Source of the DNA: JAZKFR01 sp040386295
GTDB taxonomy: Bacteria > Pseudomonadota > Gammaproteobacteria > Burkholderiales > Rhodocyclaceae
Assembly (NCBI GenBank): GCA_040386295.1
Contig: JAZKFR010000029.1
Location: forward strand, 1 to 28,578
Length of the DNA stretch: 28,578 nucleotides
Direction: 5' to 3'
Shown here: positions 15,203 to 23,546 of the stretch, piece by piece
How the letters are laid out: each line of letters opens with the position of its first letter
Position numbering within the stretch: the stretch's first letter is position 1
Notes under the pieces: model-generated
Told to the model about the DNA's origin: nothing
What the model saw: the letters and a program-made list of their open reading frames with translations, nothing else
Databases searched by the model: none
Made by a program: the position numbers and the translations under genes

Positions 15203-15466
15203 GGTCACTATTTAAAAACTCTAAAAACAAAAAGGAAAAAGCAAAGGGGCGGCATTGTCGCAGATATCTTCAGCTTCAGGTATTGGCTCCTGCGTTTGCC
15301 AGCGGCCTGCCGAACTGGATCTGCCGATTGGATAAGTCAAAGGATCACCCTTTGTATCAGTAAAAATCTCGCCAAATTGTTCTATAGGCGGCTGGCTGCG
15401 TTCATTTGTTCGCCCAAGCCAGTAAAAGCCAATGCAATCGAGCCCCCTTGAAAGCACCTCCCTTAA

Positions 15467-15490
15467 ACACGCACATTGACACGCACATTG
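15467..15490. repeat. Perfect 12-bp tandem duplication
   Basis: ACACGCACATTG occurs twice back to back (15467-15478 and 15479-15490). The junction creates a perfect TTGACA at 15476-15481 upstream of the broken antiporter gene. Confidence 0.9.
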
Positions 15491-15504
15491 CTTATCCCAA
15501 TCTT
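15476..15504 (+). promoter_or_regulatory. Candidate or relic promoter of the antiporter gene
   Basis: A consensus -35, TTGACA (15476-15481), sits 17 bases from AATCTT (15499-15504), a poor -10. The -35 exists only because of the 12-bp tandem duplication. It lies about 25 bases before the GTG where the antiporter sequence begins. Confidence 0.25.
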
Positions 15505-15526
15505 TCATCGTGTTCGGGAAAACACA

Positions 15527-16124
15527 GTGGCGTCGTCGCACGCAATTGATGTTGCCAAACACATACTGGCAATTGTTGGCTCGATTCTCGACGTAGGTAT
15601 GTTTTCAGGCCTCTTGGCTAAGAAATTAAAAATCCCCGATGTCGCTATTTTTCTGCTTGCGGGCATTGCGCTCGAGCCTGGTATTTTGAACTTCGTTGAT
15701 GTCAAAGCGGACTCTCCTTTGAACCAGTTGATCCTGATTTTCGGCGCTTGCTACATCCTGTTTGACGGCGGAGCTTCTTTAAGACTGAAGGTGCTCAAAG
15801 AGATTTCGCCCTAATGAACCGTTATCTGGTCGGGGGCGCTGCTGTGGTTGACGTACTCATGCTGGTGGCCAGACCGATCACCGTGTTCATTTGGCCGGTG
15901 TTGATCGACGCAGCAAATAGCAAATGAACGAGCTTTTGTTCATGTGCTGGACGCGTGAAACAGGGGTGATCCCAGCGGTTCTGGCAGGGCTTTTGTTAGG
16001 GCTGAAAGCACCGGGTGCGGAGATGATTGCCTCGGTCACTTTTATCGCCGTCTTGATGACGATTTTGATTCAAGCGCCGACCACGGCTTGGTTAGCGCGT
16101 CGTTTGGGGCTTTTACTGAAATAG
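15527..16124 (+). pseudogene. CPA1-type Na+/H+ antiporter, internally deleted and frameshifted
   Basis: Three pieces of one cation:proton antiporter (NhaP/CPA1-like, normally about 400-450 residues) follow one another in three frames. 15527-15814 gives the N-terminal 95 residues, including FSGLLAKKLKIPDVAIFLLA and ACYILFDGGASLRLKVLKEI. 15814-15927 gives a central piece with VLMLVARPITVFIWPVL. 15924-16124 gives the C-terminal end, ELLFMCWTRETGVIPAVLAG through APTTAWLARRLGLLLK. About 200 central residues between the first two pieces are missing, and a frameshift separates the last two. The pieces touch through TAATG and ATGA overlaps, probably by chance. Too many membrane helices are lost for ion transport. 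An intact antiporter of another family (nhaD) lies 3.7 kb away. Confidence 0.88.
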
Positions 16125-16185
16125 TGTGCAGCGACCGGGCTGACCCTGTACTGAGCTTGTTGTCTTAGGCTAGCCCGGGGTGAGA

Positions 16186-16194
16186 TGGTAGAAT
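16186..16194 (+). promoter_or_regulatory. Candidate extended -10 of hemA
   Basis: TGGTAGAAT fits an extended -10 (TG-N-TAGAAT) 85 bases before the hemA ATG; the -35 region 17 bases upstream (TAGGCT) is weak. Just before it, CCGGGCT (16135-16141) and AGCCCGG (16172-16178) form a 7-bp inverted repeat around 30 bases. Confidence 0.4.
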
Positions 16195-16278
16195 CACAGA
16201 CGGTTTGTGCTGTGCTTGGATTCTTTGGATTCGGCACGGCACGCCTCATTTGATTACCTTCGTAGGCTTCCCCCCCGC

Positions 16279-17577
16279 ATGGCGCTATTGGCTCTCGGCA
16301 TCAATCACCACACCTCGCCGCTTGCCGTGCGCGAGCAATTGGCTTTTGATCTTGAGCAGCTAACGCAGGCGCTGCACGACTTGAGACGTAGCCAAGGCGT
16401 TTCTGAGGCGGCCATTTTATCGACCTGTAACCGAACCGAACTCTATTGTGCGGCGCACAGCGCCGAGTCGGTTGCCGCTTGGCTTGCGCATTACCACCGT
16501 GTTGCGCCGGACAGCTTAGCGCCCCACCTGTACACGCATTTCGACGCAGATGCGGTACGCCATGCTTTTCGCGTCGCCAGTGGCCTCGATTCTATGGTCA
16601 TCGGCGAACCACAGATTCTCGGGCAGATGAAGGATGCGATGCGCATCGCCCAGGCGGCCGGCTGCGTTGGCAGCACGCTACACCAGCTGTTCCAAGACGC
16701 CTTCGCCACGGCAAAAGCGGTGCGCAGCGGGACGGCTATTGGGACCAATATCGTTTCAATGGCTGCCGCAACGGTGCATTTAGCGGCACGGATTTTTGAA
16801 CGCATCGCCGAACAAAAAATCCTTTTTGTCGGTGCCGGAGAAATGATCGAACGCTGCGCCACGCATTTTGCTGCACAAGGCGCGCCAAGCATGGTCATCG
16901 CAAACCGCAGCAGCGCCCGTGCCGAACAATTAGCGCAGCGCGTCGGCGGCAGCGCACTGCGGCTGGATGCAATTGCTGAGCGCTTGGGTGAATTCGACAT
17001 CGTCATTTCGTGCACAGCAAGTCGCCTGCCGATCATCGGGCTGGGCATGGTTGAACGCGCTATCAAGACGCGACGTCATCGCCCCATGTTTATGGTCGAC
17101 CTGGCCGTACCGCGCGATATTGAGGGCGAAGTAGCGGCGCTTGACGATGTTTTTTTGTACACCCTTGATGACCTAGCGCAGGTCGTGCAGTCCGGTTTAG
17201 CTTCGCGGCAAGCAGCTGTTTTGAACGCCGAAGCCATGATCAGCGAACGAGTTAATGCCTTTTTGCGTTGGCAGCAAACGCGCACCGCGATCCCGCTGCT
17301 TCGCTCGCTGCGCGACGCGGCAGAGCAAGCGCGTGCGCAAGAACTAGCCCGTGCGCTCAAACTACTCACGGCGGGCAACCCGCCAGAGCAGGTACTAGAA
17401 CAAATGTCACAGCGTTTATGTAACAAACTGCTGCACATTCCAACGCATGCCTTAAAGCAGGCCAATACAGATCCAGAACAGTTCAAGCAGCAACTGCACC
17501 AGCTGCTGCAGAACGCGGAACCCAGCGAAATAACCGCGTTGCCGAAACCGCCAGCGCATCGGCGCGAACACGAGTAA
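16279..17577 (+). CDS. hemA: Glutamyl-tRNA reductase
   Basis: HemA reduces glutamyl-tRNA(Glu) to glutamate-1-semialdehyde with NADPH, the first committed step of C5-pathway tetrapyrrole synthesis, in the cytosol. The 432-residue protein begins MALLALGINHHTSPLAVREQ. It carries the catalytic cysteine in STCNRTELY (Cys50), SGLDSMVIGEPQILGQMKDA, the NADPH-binding ILFVGAGEMIE, and DLAVPRDIE, followed by the C-terminal dimerisation helices. The ATG at 16279 is chosen because the family starts there; the frame is open 24 codons further upstream but without similarity. No strong ribosome-binding site is seen. prfA follows after 55 bases and prmC after that, the arrangement common in Burkholderiales, so an operon is likely. 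Confidence 0.96.
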   Translation: MALLALGINHHTSPLAVREQLAFDLEQLTQALHDLRRSQGVSEAAILSTCNRTELYCAAHSAESVAAWLAHYHRVAPDSLAPHLYTHFDADAVRHAFRVASGLDSMVIGEPQILGQMKDAMRIAQAAGCVGSTLHQLFQDAFATAKAVRSGTAIGTNIVSMAAATVHLAARIFERIAEQKILFVGAGEMIERCATHFAAQGAPSMVIANRSSARAEQLAQRVGGSALRLDAIAERLGEFDIVISCTASRLPIIGLGMVERAIKTRRHRPMFMVDLAVPRDIEGEVAALDDVFLYTLDDLAQVVQSGLASRQAAVLNAEAMISERVNAFLRWQQTRTAIPLLRSLRDAAEQARAQELARALKLLTAGNPPEQVLEQMSQRLCNKLLHIPTHALKQANTDPEQFKQQLHQLLQNAEPSEITALPKPPAHRREHE

Positions 17578-17632
17578 TTCCCTACCCGGTGCTATCAGTA
17601 TCAGCCGACTCATCCATCAAATAGTGAAGCAG

Positions 17633-18718
17633 ATGAAACAAAGCATTCTCGACAAACTGGAACATTTACGCGGCCGCTTAGACGAGCTAGACCGCATCCT
17701 GGCCAATAGCGAAAGCACACGCGATCGTGATCAATACCGCAAATTAACGCGCGAACATGCTGAGTTAACCCCGGTCGTCGCGCTCTACGAAACTTGGCGC
17801 AAGACCGCAGCGGATTTGCAAGCAGCCTTAGAAATGATGACTGACCCGGAGATCAAAGACCTCGCCGAAGTTGAAATGAAGGCGGCAAAGGCGCGTCTGC
17901 CAGAAATTGAAGACGATTTGCAGCGCCTGCTCCTGCCCAAAGACGCAAGCGACGAACGCAATGTTTTTCTCGAAATCCGCGCCGGCACCGGGGGCGACGA
18001 GTCTGCCCTGTTTGCCGGCAACCTGTTTCGCCTCTATGCGCGCTACGCCGAACGCCAGCGTTGGCAACTCGAGATCGTTTCGTCAACGCCCTCCGAAATC
18101 GGCGGCTACAAAGAAATCATCGCGCGCATCATCGGCCAAGGCGTCTATGCCAAGCTCAAATTTGAATCGGGCGGCCATCGTGTTCAGCGCGTACCTGAAA
18201 CCGAAGCACAGGGACGCATCCACACCTCGGCCTGCACGGTCGCCGTGATGCCCGAGGCAGACGAGCTGGCCGCTGTCGAAATCAATCCTGCCGACATCCG
18301 TGTCGACACCTTTCGCGCGTCTGGCGCGGGCGGACAGCACATCAACAAAACTGATTCAGCAGTACGTATCACCCACCTGCCGACCGGCATCGTTGTCGAA
18401 TGCCAAGACGATCGCTCGCAACACAAAAATAAAGCGCAAGCCTTATCCGTCCTGGTGGCCAGAATCAAAGACGCACAAGAGCGGGCGCAACACGCGCAAA
18501 TCGCCTCAACACGCAAAAGCCTGATCGGCAGTGGCGACCGCTCAGAACGGATTCGTACTTACAATTTCCCGCAGGGCAGGGTCACCGACCATCGCATCAA
18601 TCTCACCCTATACAAAATCGACGCGATGATGGACGGCGATATAGACGAACTGCTCGCCGCGCTGGCCAGCGAACATCAGGCCGAACAATTGGCACTGCTG
18701 GCGGAAGGCAGTGCCTAA
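17633..18718 (+). CDS. prfA: Peptide chain release factor 1
   Basis: RF1 recognises UAA and UAG in the ribosomal A site and triggers peptide release. The 361-residue protein has the helical domain 1 (about 1-105), the stop-codon-reading PxT tripeptide in RVPETEAQGRIHTSA (here PET), and the catalytic GGQ (233-235) in GAGGQHINKTDSAVRITH, whose glutamine is the one methylated by PrmC. RSQHKNKAQAL and RIRTYNFPQGRVTDHRI are also standard. The ATG at 17633 begins MKQSILDKLEHL, as in relatives; a GTG three codons earlier (17624) is an alternative. It lies downstream of hemA and upstream of prmC, its own modifying enzyme. Confidence 0.97.
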   Translation: MKQSILDKLEHLRGRLDELDRILANSESTRDRDQYRKLTREHAELTPVVALYETWRKTAADLQAALEMMTDPEIKDLAEVEMKAAKARLPEIEDDLQRLLLPKDASDERNVFLEIRAGTGGDESALFAGNLFRLYARYAERQRWQLEIVSSTPSEIGGYKEIIARIIGQGVYAKLKFESGGHRVQRVPETEAQGRIHTSACTVAVMPEADELAAVEINPADIRVDTFRASGAGGQHINKTDSAVRITHLPTGIVVECQDDRSQHKNKAQALSVLVARIKDAQERAQHAQIASTRKSLIGSGDRSERIRTYNFPQGRVTDHRINLTLYKIDAMMDGDIDELLAALASEHQAEQLALLAEGSA

Positions 18719-18800
18719 GCAAGCATGGCGAGCAGCGCAGCTAGGTCAGCCATCTTGGCGCATACAAAATTGACGCTCGGCACCTGCTAGGCACAATGCA

Positions 18801-19664
18801 ATGCAAACCCCGATCAATCTAGGCGCTGCCTGGCGCTTTGCCAGCGAGCATCTGGCGCGAAACGACGCGCGGCGCCTGGTCGAATACGTCTGCGCCTGCC
18901 GACACGCAGATCTGTTGGCGCACCCCGAGCGTCCGCTCAGCGCAGCCGAAGCAGCACAACTAGCCGCGTTACTCGAACGCGCAGCGCAGGGCGAACCACT
19001 GGCCTATTTACTCGGCAGTGCTTGCTTTTACGATCTTGAGTTTGAAGTTTCCCCCGCCGTTCTGATTCCCCGCCCAGAAACCGAACTGCTCGTTTCGCTA
19101 GGGCTGCAAGCCTTGCAAGAAACCCTGCAAGGCGGCGTGGCCAGGCCTTGCGTATTAGAGCTCGGCACGGGCTCCGGCATTGTCGCCGTCAGCCTAGCGC
19201 TGCACTGTGCGCAGGCCGAAATAAACGCGCTGGATGTGTCGAGCGCAGCCCTCGCCATCGCGCGCGGCAACGCTGAACGGCACGCCGCGCCGGTGCGCTT
19301 GATCGAAAGCAATTGGTTCGCTCAGCTCGGCGCAGAGTTCTTTGGCCGTAGCCATTTAATCGTCAGCAACCCCCCTTATATCGCCCACGGCGATCCGCAC
19401 CTAAGCCAAAACGGACTGCCGTTCGAGCCGTCGATGGCGCTCAGCGACGGGGTCGCGGGGGGAAATGGGCTGAGCTGCATCGAGCAGATTATCTGTGCTG
19501 CACCGACTTATCTGAGCGCGCAGGGACACCTGCTGCTTGAGCACGGCTACGATCAAGCCGAGCAGGTGCGAGCGCTCTTGTCAGAAAACGGATTTAGCCA
19601 GGTACGTAGCTGGCTTGATGACAACGGCATCGAGCGGGTTAGCGGCGGGCGCAAGGCCGCTTAA
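18801..19664 (+). CDS. prmC: Release factor glutamine methyltransferase
   Basis: PrmC (HemK) methylates the glutamine of the GGQ motif in RF1 and RF2 with S-adenosylmethionine, raising termination efficiency. The 287-residue protein has the N-terminal helical substrate-binding region (about 1-75), the PLAYLLGSACFYDLEFEV and LIPRPETELL segments, the SAM-binding VLELGTGSGIVAVSLAL, and the catalytic NPPY (190-193). The Ser-Asn before NPPY and the PxAL-like SMALSDG after it are typical. The start ATG at 18801 has only TAGGC as ribosome-binding site. It follows prfA after 82 bases. The next gene, nhaD, converges from the other strand, so prmC ends this block. Confidence 0.95.
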   Translation: MQTPINLGAAWRFASEHLARNDARRLVEYVCACRHADLLAHPERPLSAAEAAQLAALLERAAQGEPLAYLLGSACFYDLEFEVSPAVLIPRPETELLVSLGLQALQETLQGGVARPCVLELGTGSGIVAVSLALHCAQAEINALDVSSAALAIARGNAERHAAPVRLIESNWFAQLGAEFFGRSHLIVSNPPYIAHGDPHLSQNGLPFEPSMALSDGVAGGNGLSCIEQIICAAPTYLSAQGHLLLEHGYDQAEQVRALLSENGFSQVRSWLDDNGIERVSGGRKAA

Positions 19665-19671
19665 AGCGTCG

Positions 19672-19704
19672 GCCAGGAAAATCGGCTGTAACTCGGCTCC
19701 TGGC
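19672..19704. other. Inverted repeat between prmC and nhaD
   Basis: GCCAGGA (19672-19678) pairs with TCCTGGC (19698-19704) around a 19-base loop, eight bases after the prmC stop and between convergent genes. There is no T-run, so a terminator role is only possible. Confidence 0.35.
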
Positions 19705-19775
19705 GCGTCCCTTCGATGCCCCTCCTACATTTTCGCTGTTACGCAGACCGGTGCCGTAGCAGCACAACTGAGCAA

Positions 19776-21101
19776 TCAGCCAAACAGCATCTGCTCGACA
19801 AGATAGACGGCAGCGCCCGAAAAATAGCCAAGCAGAGCCAAGCCACTCACTCTTTTGACATACCAAAAGAAGTGTATTTTCTCCATACCCATCGCAGCAA
19901 TTCCGGCGGCAGAACCGATGATCAGAATCGATCCCCCCGTGCCCGCGCAATAGGCTAAAAACTCCCAAAGAAAGTGGTCAGTTGGGTAGTCAGCCAGGCT
20001 GTACATACTCATCGAAGCCGCAACCAGCGGCACGTTGTCCACCACCGCACTGACCAGTCCAATCAGCAACACAATCACGTCTTGCCGACCGACAACGGTA
20101 TCCAACCAGTGTGCTAGGGCACTCAAGATGTGGGTGTGCTCTAAAGCGGCCACCGCCAGCAAAATACCGATAAAAAACACTAGGGAAGACATATCAATTT
20201 TGGTCAAGGCATGAACCAAGGTTAAACGTTGCTTAGTCTCCTCGTCTTTACGCCTATGCACCAAATCACCAATCAACCAAACGATACCCAAGCCGAAAAA
20301 GATGCCCATGAATGGGGGCAGATGCGTCACAACTTTGAAAAACGGAACCAGGAGCAAAATGCCCAAACCGGCAAAGAACATCAAATTACGCTCGAAGACG
20401 CTGGAATGGCAGGAATGAACGCTCGAATGCACCATGGCTTGACTCGCGTGGCTCATATCCGGCTCAGTTACTTTTTGCGGCGCAATGACGACTCGATTAC
20501 GCAAAATGTTAGCCGTAACTGCCAAGGGCACCAGCATGCTGACCAAGGACGGTAGGAACACCCCCTGCATAATGCCCAAACTCGTAATCTGGCCACCGAT
20601 CCACAACATGGTTGTCGTCACGTCACCAATCGGCGACCAAGCGCCTCCGGCGTTCGCCGCGATGACAATGATTCCGGCAAAGAAGAGCCGATCATCGTGT
20701 TTGTCGAGCATCTTTTGCACCAAAGAAATCATGACGATGGTTGTCGTCAGGTTATCTAAGATGGCACTAAGAAAGAACGTCACAAAACCAATAATCCACA
20801 TCAAGCTAGAGAGCTTAGAGGTCTTGATCCGCGCTGTGATGACATCGAAGCCGTTATGCGCATCGACCACTTCAACGATCGCCATTGCGCCCATCAAAAA
20901 GAATACGATCTGCGCCGTACTAATCAGCGATTCACCCAACTGCGCTGAGAGTTGAGCCGCATCGCCGATCGACAAAGCGTAAATCGTCCACAACAGACCT
21001 GCACCGATTAAAGCAGAGGCCGATTTATTGATGCGCAAAGGATGCTCAAAAGCAATCGCTGCATAGGTGATAACAAAGATAAAAATCAAAATAGTCGACA
21101 T
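19776..21101 (-). CDS. nhaD: NhaD-type Na+/H+ antiporter
   Basis: This is an inner-membrane sodium:proton antiporter of the NhaD family (ion transporter superfamily, COG1055), which extrudes Na+ or Li+ and helps pH homeostasis. The protein of about 441 residues is nearly all hydrophobic helices. It carries the family's conserved DNLTTTIVMISLVQKML followed by AANAGGAWSPIGDVTTTMLW, and, in the second half, VVDNVPLVAASMSMY, matching the pseudo-symmetric DN motif. The start at 21101 (MSTILIFIFVITY) begins directly with a membrane helix as expected; an upstream start at 21137 is possible but adds a non-family stretch. A loop with HSSVHSCHSSVFERN lies between the halves. It is convergent with prmC. 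It may compensate for the broken CPA1 antiporter. Confidence 0.92.
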   Translation of the reverse strand: MSTILIFIFVITYAAIAFEHPLRINKSASALIGAGLLWTIYALSIGDAAQLSAQLGESLISTAQIVFFLMGAMAIVEVVDAHNGFDVITARIKTSKLSSLMWIIGFVTFFLSAILDNLTTTIVMISLVQKMLDKHDDRLFFAGIIVIAANAGGAWSPIGDVTTTMLWIGGQITSLGIMQGVFLPSLVSMLVPLAVTANILRNRVVIAPQKVTEPDMSHASQAMVHSSVHSCHSSVFERNLMFFAGLGILLLVPFFKVVTHLPPFMGIFFGLGIVWLIGDLVHRRKDEETKQRLTLVHALTKIDMSSLVFFIGILLAVAALEHTHILSALAHWLDTVVGRQDVIVLLIGLVSAVVDNVPLVAASMSMYSLADYPTDHFLWEFLAYCAGTGGSILIIGSAAGIAAMGMEKIHFFWYVKRVSGLALLGYFSGAAVYLVEQMLFG

Positions 21102-21183
21102 AAAGACGATCCCAAAAAATGAACAATCATTAACCAATAAACTGCACCGACTTGAGCCAGAACTGCTTGCCAGGATTCAAACG

Positions 21184-21390
21184 ATGGGCGATTCTAATCT
21201 ATTAGACCTGGCTTTTCGTGTAAGAAATCGTGCTGAAATTATTACTCACAATCTAATGGATAGCCTGGAGATGCTCCAGAAGCCATTGAAGACGAGACGC
21301 AAGCGTGGCCGGCCGGGGGCAAGCAGCCCAGCGCTTAGCGCATTAAAAGAGAGTGAAGGCGGTGGCGTCAAGGCGAGCTTTCCGCGATAA
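21184..21390 (+). CDS. Small basic protein with an AT-hook-like motif
   Basis: I do not recognise this 68-residue protein. AGGA lies eight bases before the ATG at 21184. Residues of about 5-33 look helical (LLDLAFRVRNRAEIITHNLM). They are followed by TRRKRGRPGASS (about 38-49), in which the basic-flanked GRP core matches an AT-hook, a minor-groove DNA-binding motif. The tail is Ser/Gly-rich. The frame is open further upstream to 21067, but that part overlaps the 5' end of nhaD and has no ribosome-binding site. The stop lies 24 bases before the carboxypeptidase gene on the same strand, so the two may be co-transcribed. A nucleoid-associated or regulatory role is a guess; it could also be a spurious frame. 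Confidence 0.45.
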   Translation: MGDSNLLDLAFRVRNRAEIITHNLMDSLEMLQKPLKTRRKRGRPGASSPALSALKESEGGGVKASFPR

Positions 21391-21414
21391 TCGACGCTTT
21401 GCCCAAGGTTGTTC

Positions 21415-22554
21415 ATGCGCCAACGTTCGTTCTTCTTTGCCCTGACTTTATTCACCTGCTTGCCCTGGTTCGCCAGCGCGCAGCAACTGCCTACCCCGCC
21501 TGCCCTCGCCGCCAAATCCTGGTTACTCACCGAATTCAGCAGCGGCCAGGTACTCGCTAGCCAAGCGGCTGATGAGCGGCTAGAACCCGCTTCTTTGACT
21601 AAGTTGATGACGGCGTATTTGAGCTTTGCCGCGCTCAAGCAGGGCACGATCAAGTTGGATCAGCTGCTGCCTGTTTCTGATCGCGCTTGGAAAACGCAGG
21701 GTTCTCGCATGTTCATTCAAGTTGGCACGCAGGTACGTGTCGAAGACTTGATCAAGGGCATGATCGTGCAATCCGGCAACGATGCGTGTATCACGCTGGC
21801 GGAAGGCATCGCCGGCGGTGAAGAGAATTTTGCCCAGATGATGAACCGTGAGGCACAGCGCCTGGGGATGAAAGCCTCGCATTTCCGCAACGCAACCGGC
21901 CTGCCAGACGCGCAGCACTACACGACTGCACGCGATTTGAGCTTGCTGACCACGGCGCTGATCCGCGATTTTCCTGTTGAGTACGCCAAGTACTATTCGT
22001 TGAAAGAGTTTCGTTACAACAACATCACGCAACCCAATCGCAACCGTTTGTTGTGGCTAGACCCGAATGTCGATGGGGTGAAAACCGGGCATACCGATGC
22101 TGCGGGTTATTGCTTGATCTCTTCAGCCAAACGCGGACAACGCAGGCTGCTCTCGGTGGTCTTAGGCACGCAGTCGGACAGTGTGCGCGCACAAGAATCG
22201 CTCAAGCTATTGAATTACGGCTTTCAGTTTTACGACGCTGTCTCGCTTTACGCCAAGCAGCAAACGGTCTCTACACTCAAAGTCTGGAAGGGGCAGGAAT
22301 CGGTCGCCCGGATCGGGTTTTTAAACGACTTTGTGCTGGCTGTACCCAAAGGCTACGCGCCTAAAATTAAGGCTGAGCTTGTCTCGCAACAGCCTTTGAT
22401 CGCACCGATTGCGCTCGGCCAGGTCGTGGGCAGCATCAAGCTCACGCTCGATGGCAAGGCTTTTGGCGAATATCCTTTGGTCGCGCTTGAGGCCGTGCCC
22501 GTGGCAGGTATGTTCGGACGCATGATCGATAGCGTCCGTCTGTGGTTGAAGTAA
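21415..22554 (+). CDS. dacC: D-alanyl-D-alanine carboxypeptidase (class C PBP5/6 type)
   Basis: This is a periplasmic penicillin-binding protein that trims the terminal D-Ala from peptidoglycan pentapeptides. The signal peptide MRQRSFFFALTLFTCLPWFA is followed by cleavage after ASA (residue 22). The three active-site motifs are present: SLTK (60-63), SGN (120-122) and KTG (223-225). A C-terminal beta domain follows, and the last residues, GMFGRMIDSVRLWLK, form the amphipathic membrane-anchoring helix typical of PBP5/6. The 379-residue length is normal. AAGG precedes the ATG at 21415. The gene leads the block dat-ybeD-lipB-lipA, as in other Burkholderiales. Whether it should be called dacA or dacC cannot be settled from sequence alone. 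Confidence 0.93.
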   Translation: MRQRSFFFALTLFTCLPWFASAQQLPTPPALAAKSWLLTEFSSGQVLASQAADERLEPASLTKLMTAYLSFAALKQGTIKLDQLLPVSDRAWKTQGSRMFIQVGTQVRVEDLIKGMIVQSGNDACITLAEGIAGGEENFAQMMNREAQRLGMKASHFRNATGLPDAQHYTTARDLSLLTTALIRDFPVEYAKYYSLKEFRYNNITQPNRNRLLWLDPNVDGVKTGHTDAAGYCLISSAKRGQRRLLSVVLGTQSDSVRAQESLKLLNYGFQFYDAVSLYAKQQTVSTLKVWKGQESVARIGFLNDFVLAVPKGYAPKIKAELVSQQPLIAPIALGQVVGSIKLTLDGKAFGEYPLVALEAVPVAGMFGRMIDSVRLWLK

Positions 22555-22573
22555 GCGCAGCAGAGGCTCTGTA

Positions 22574-23467
22574 ATGCAAAACATGATGGTCTATCTGAAC
22601 GGCGAGTTCTTGCCGATTGACGAAGCCAAAATCTCGCCCTTCGATCGTGGCTTTCTCTTTGGCGACGGCGCCTACGAGCTGATCCCGGTCTACGCGCGGC
22701 AAGCCTTTCGCTTGGATGAGCATCTGGCTCGCCTGGAGAATAGTTTGCATGCGCTGCGTCTGCCCAATCCGCATAGCCGAGAAGCCTGGCGCAGCTTGAT
22801 CCAGTCCGTGATCGCGCAGCACGAGGCCGAGGATCAATCGGTTTATCTGCAAATCACGCGCGGTGCCGACGCTTTGTTTAAACGCGATCATGCTTTTCCC
22901 GCGCAGAGCAAACCGACGGTTTTTGCCTTTAGCAGCGCCCTAATCACGCCCTCCGCTACACAACGTGCGCAGGGCGTCGCGGCGATTACGGCGACGGATA
23001 CACGTTGGCTGCGCTGCGATCTCAAAACCACGTCTTTGCTCGCGAATGTTTTATTGCGCCAGGATGCTGTCGAGCAGCATTGTGCCGAGACGATTCTGTT
23101 GCGCGACGGCTTGCTGACCGAGGGGGCTGCCTCGACCATTTTGCTGGTCAAAAACGGGGTATTACTGGCGCCGCCAAAGGATCAGCGCGTTTTGCCCGGA
23201 GTAACCTACGATGTAGTGCTTGAACTCGCCGCGCAGCACGCAATGCCTTATCAGGTACGCGACATTCAGGCGGCAGAGTTGGAGACGGCCGACGAGCTCT
23301 GGATGTGTTCTTCAACCCGCGAAATTTTGCCGATTACCCGGCTCGATGGACAGGCTGTTGGCTCTGGCAAACCCGGAATCTGGGCTGAGCAAATGTATTC
23401 TTGGTACGCGCTTTTTCGCGATGGCGTGATGAGGAAACCCGTACCCACGCAAAGACGCGAGGTTTAA
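22574..23467 (+). CDS. dat: D-amino acid aminotransferase
   Basis: This is a class IV PLP-dependent aminotransferase interconverting D-alanine and 2-oxoglutarate with pyruvate and D-glutamate, which supplies D-amino acids for peptidoglycan. The 297-residue protein starts MMVYLNGEFLP after three residues and has FDRGFLFGDGAYELIPVY, the PLP lysine Lys151 in CDLKTTSLLANVL, and LLRDGLLTEGAASTILLVKN. ADELWMCSSTREILPIT comes near the end. Branched-chain aminotransferases share the fold, but the D-alanine-type motifs and the neighbouring carboxypeptidase favour Dat. GAGG precedes the ATG. The last four codons and the stop lie within a 15-bp tandem repeat, so the extreme C-terminus may be a recent addition. 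Confidence 0.9.
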   Translation: MQNMMVYLNGEFLPIDEAKISPFDRGFLFGDGAYELIPVYARQAFRLDEHLARLENSLHALRLPNPHSREAWRSLIQSVIAQHEAEDQSVYLQITRGADALFKRDHAFPAQSKPTVFAFSSALITPSATQRAQGVAAITATDTRWLRCDLKTTSLLANVLLRQDAVEQHCAETILLRDGLLTEGAASTILLVKNGVLLAPPKDQRVLPGVTYDVVLELAAQHAMPYQVRDIQAAELETADELWMCSSTREILPITRLDGQAVGSGKPGIWAEQMYSWYALFRDGVMRKPVPTQRREV

Positions 23468-23499
23468 ACACGCAAGGTCTAAATACGCAAGATCTAAGC
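23455..23499. repeat. 15-bp tandem repeat, three copies, spanning the dat stop
   Basis: The units ACGCGAGGTTTAAAC (23455-23469), ACGCAAGGTCTAAAT (23470-23484) and ACGCAAGATCTAAGC (23485-23499) follow directly. The first contains the dat stop codon (TAA, 23465-23467); the other two are in the gap before ybeD. Confidence 0.85.
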
Positions 23500-23546
23500 A
23501 CTGCTGCAATCCTCGGCACTCAGCCGATTCGCCCTCTAAACATCCT

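Larger units (their letters stand above)
15203..15526. other. 324-bp gap; doubtful small minus-strand frame
   Basis: This gap lies between divergent yciA and the broken antiporter gene. A minus-strand frame is open from 15562 to 15221; from an ATG at 15508 it would give 95 residues starting MKDWDKQCACQCACLREVL. It has no ribosome-binding site and no family resemblance, and the Cys-rich start comes from a 12-bp duplication, so I do not call it a gene. The end near 15480 holds the likely relic promoter of the antiporter. Confidence 0.4.

Noticed and set aside
15221..15508. 95-codon minus-strand frame
   Set aside because: There is no ribosome-binding site, and the Cys-rich start is generated by the 12-bp duplication; it is described within the gap instead.
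16491..17066. 191-codon minus-strand frame opposite hemA
   Set aside because: It is antisense to a conserved enzyme; the Ala/Arg/Ser-rich translation resembles no family.
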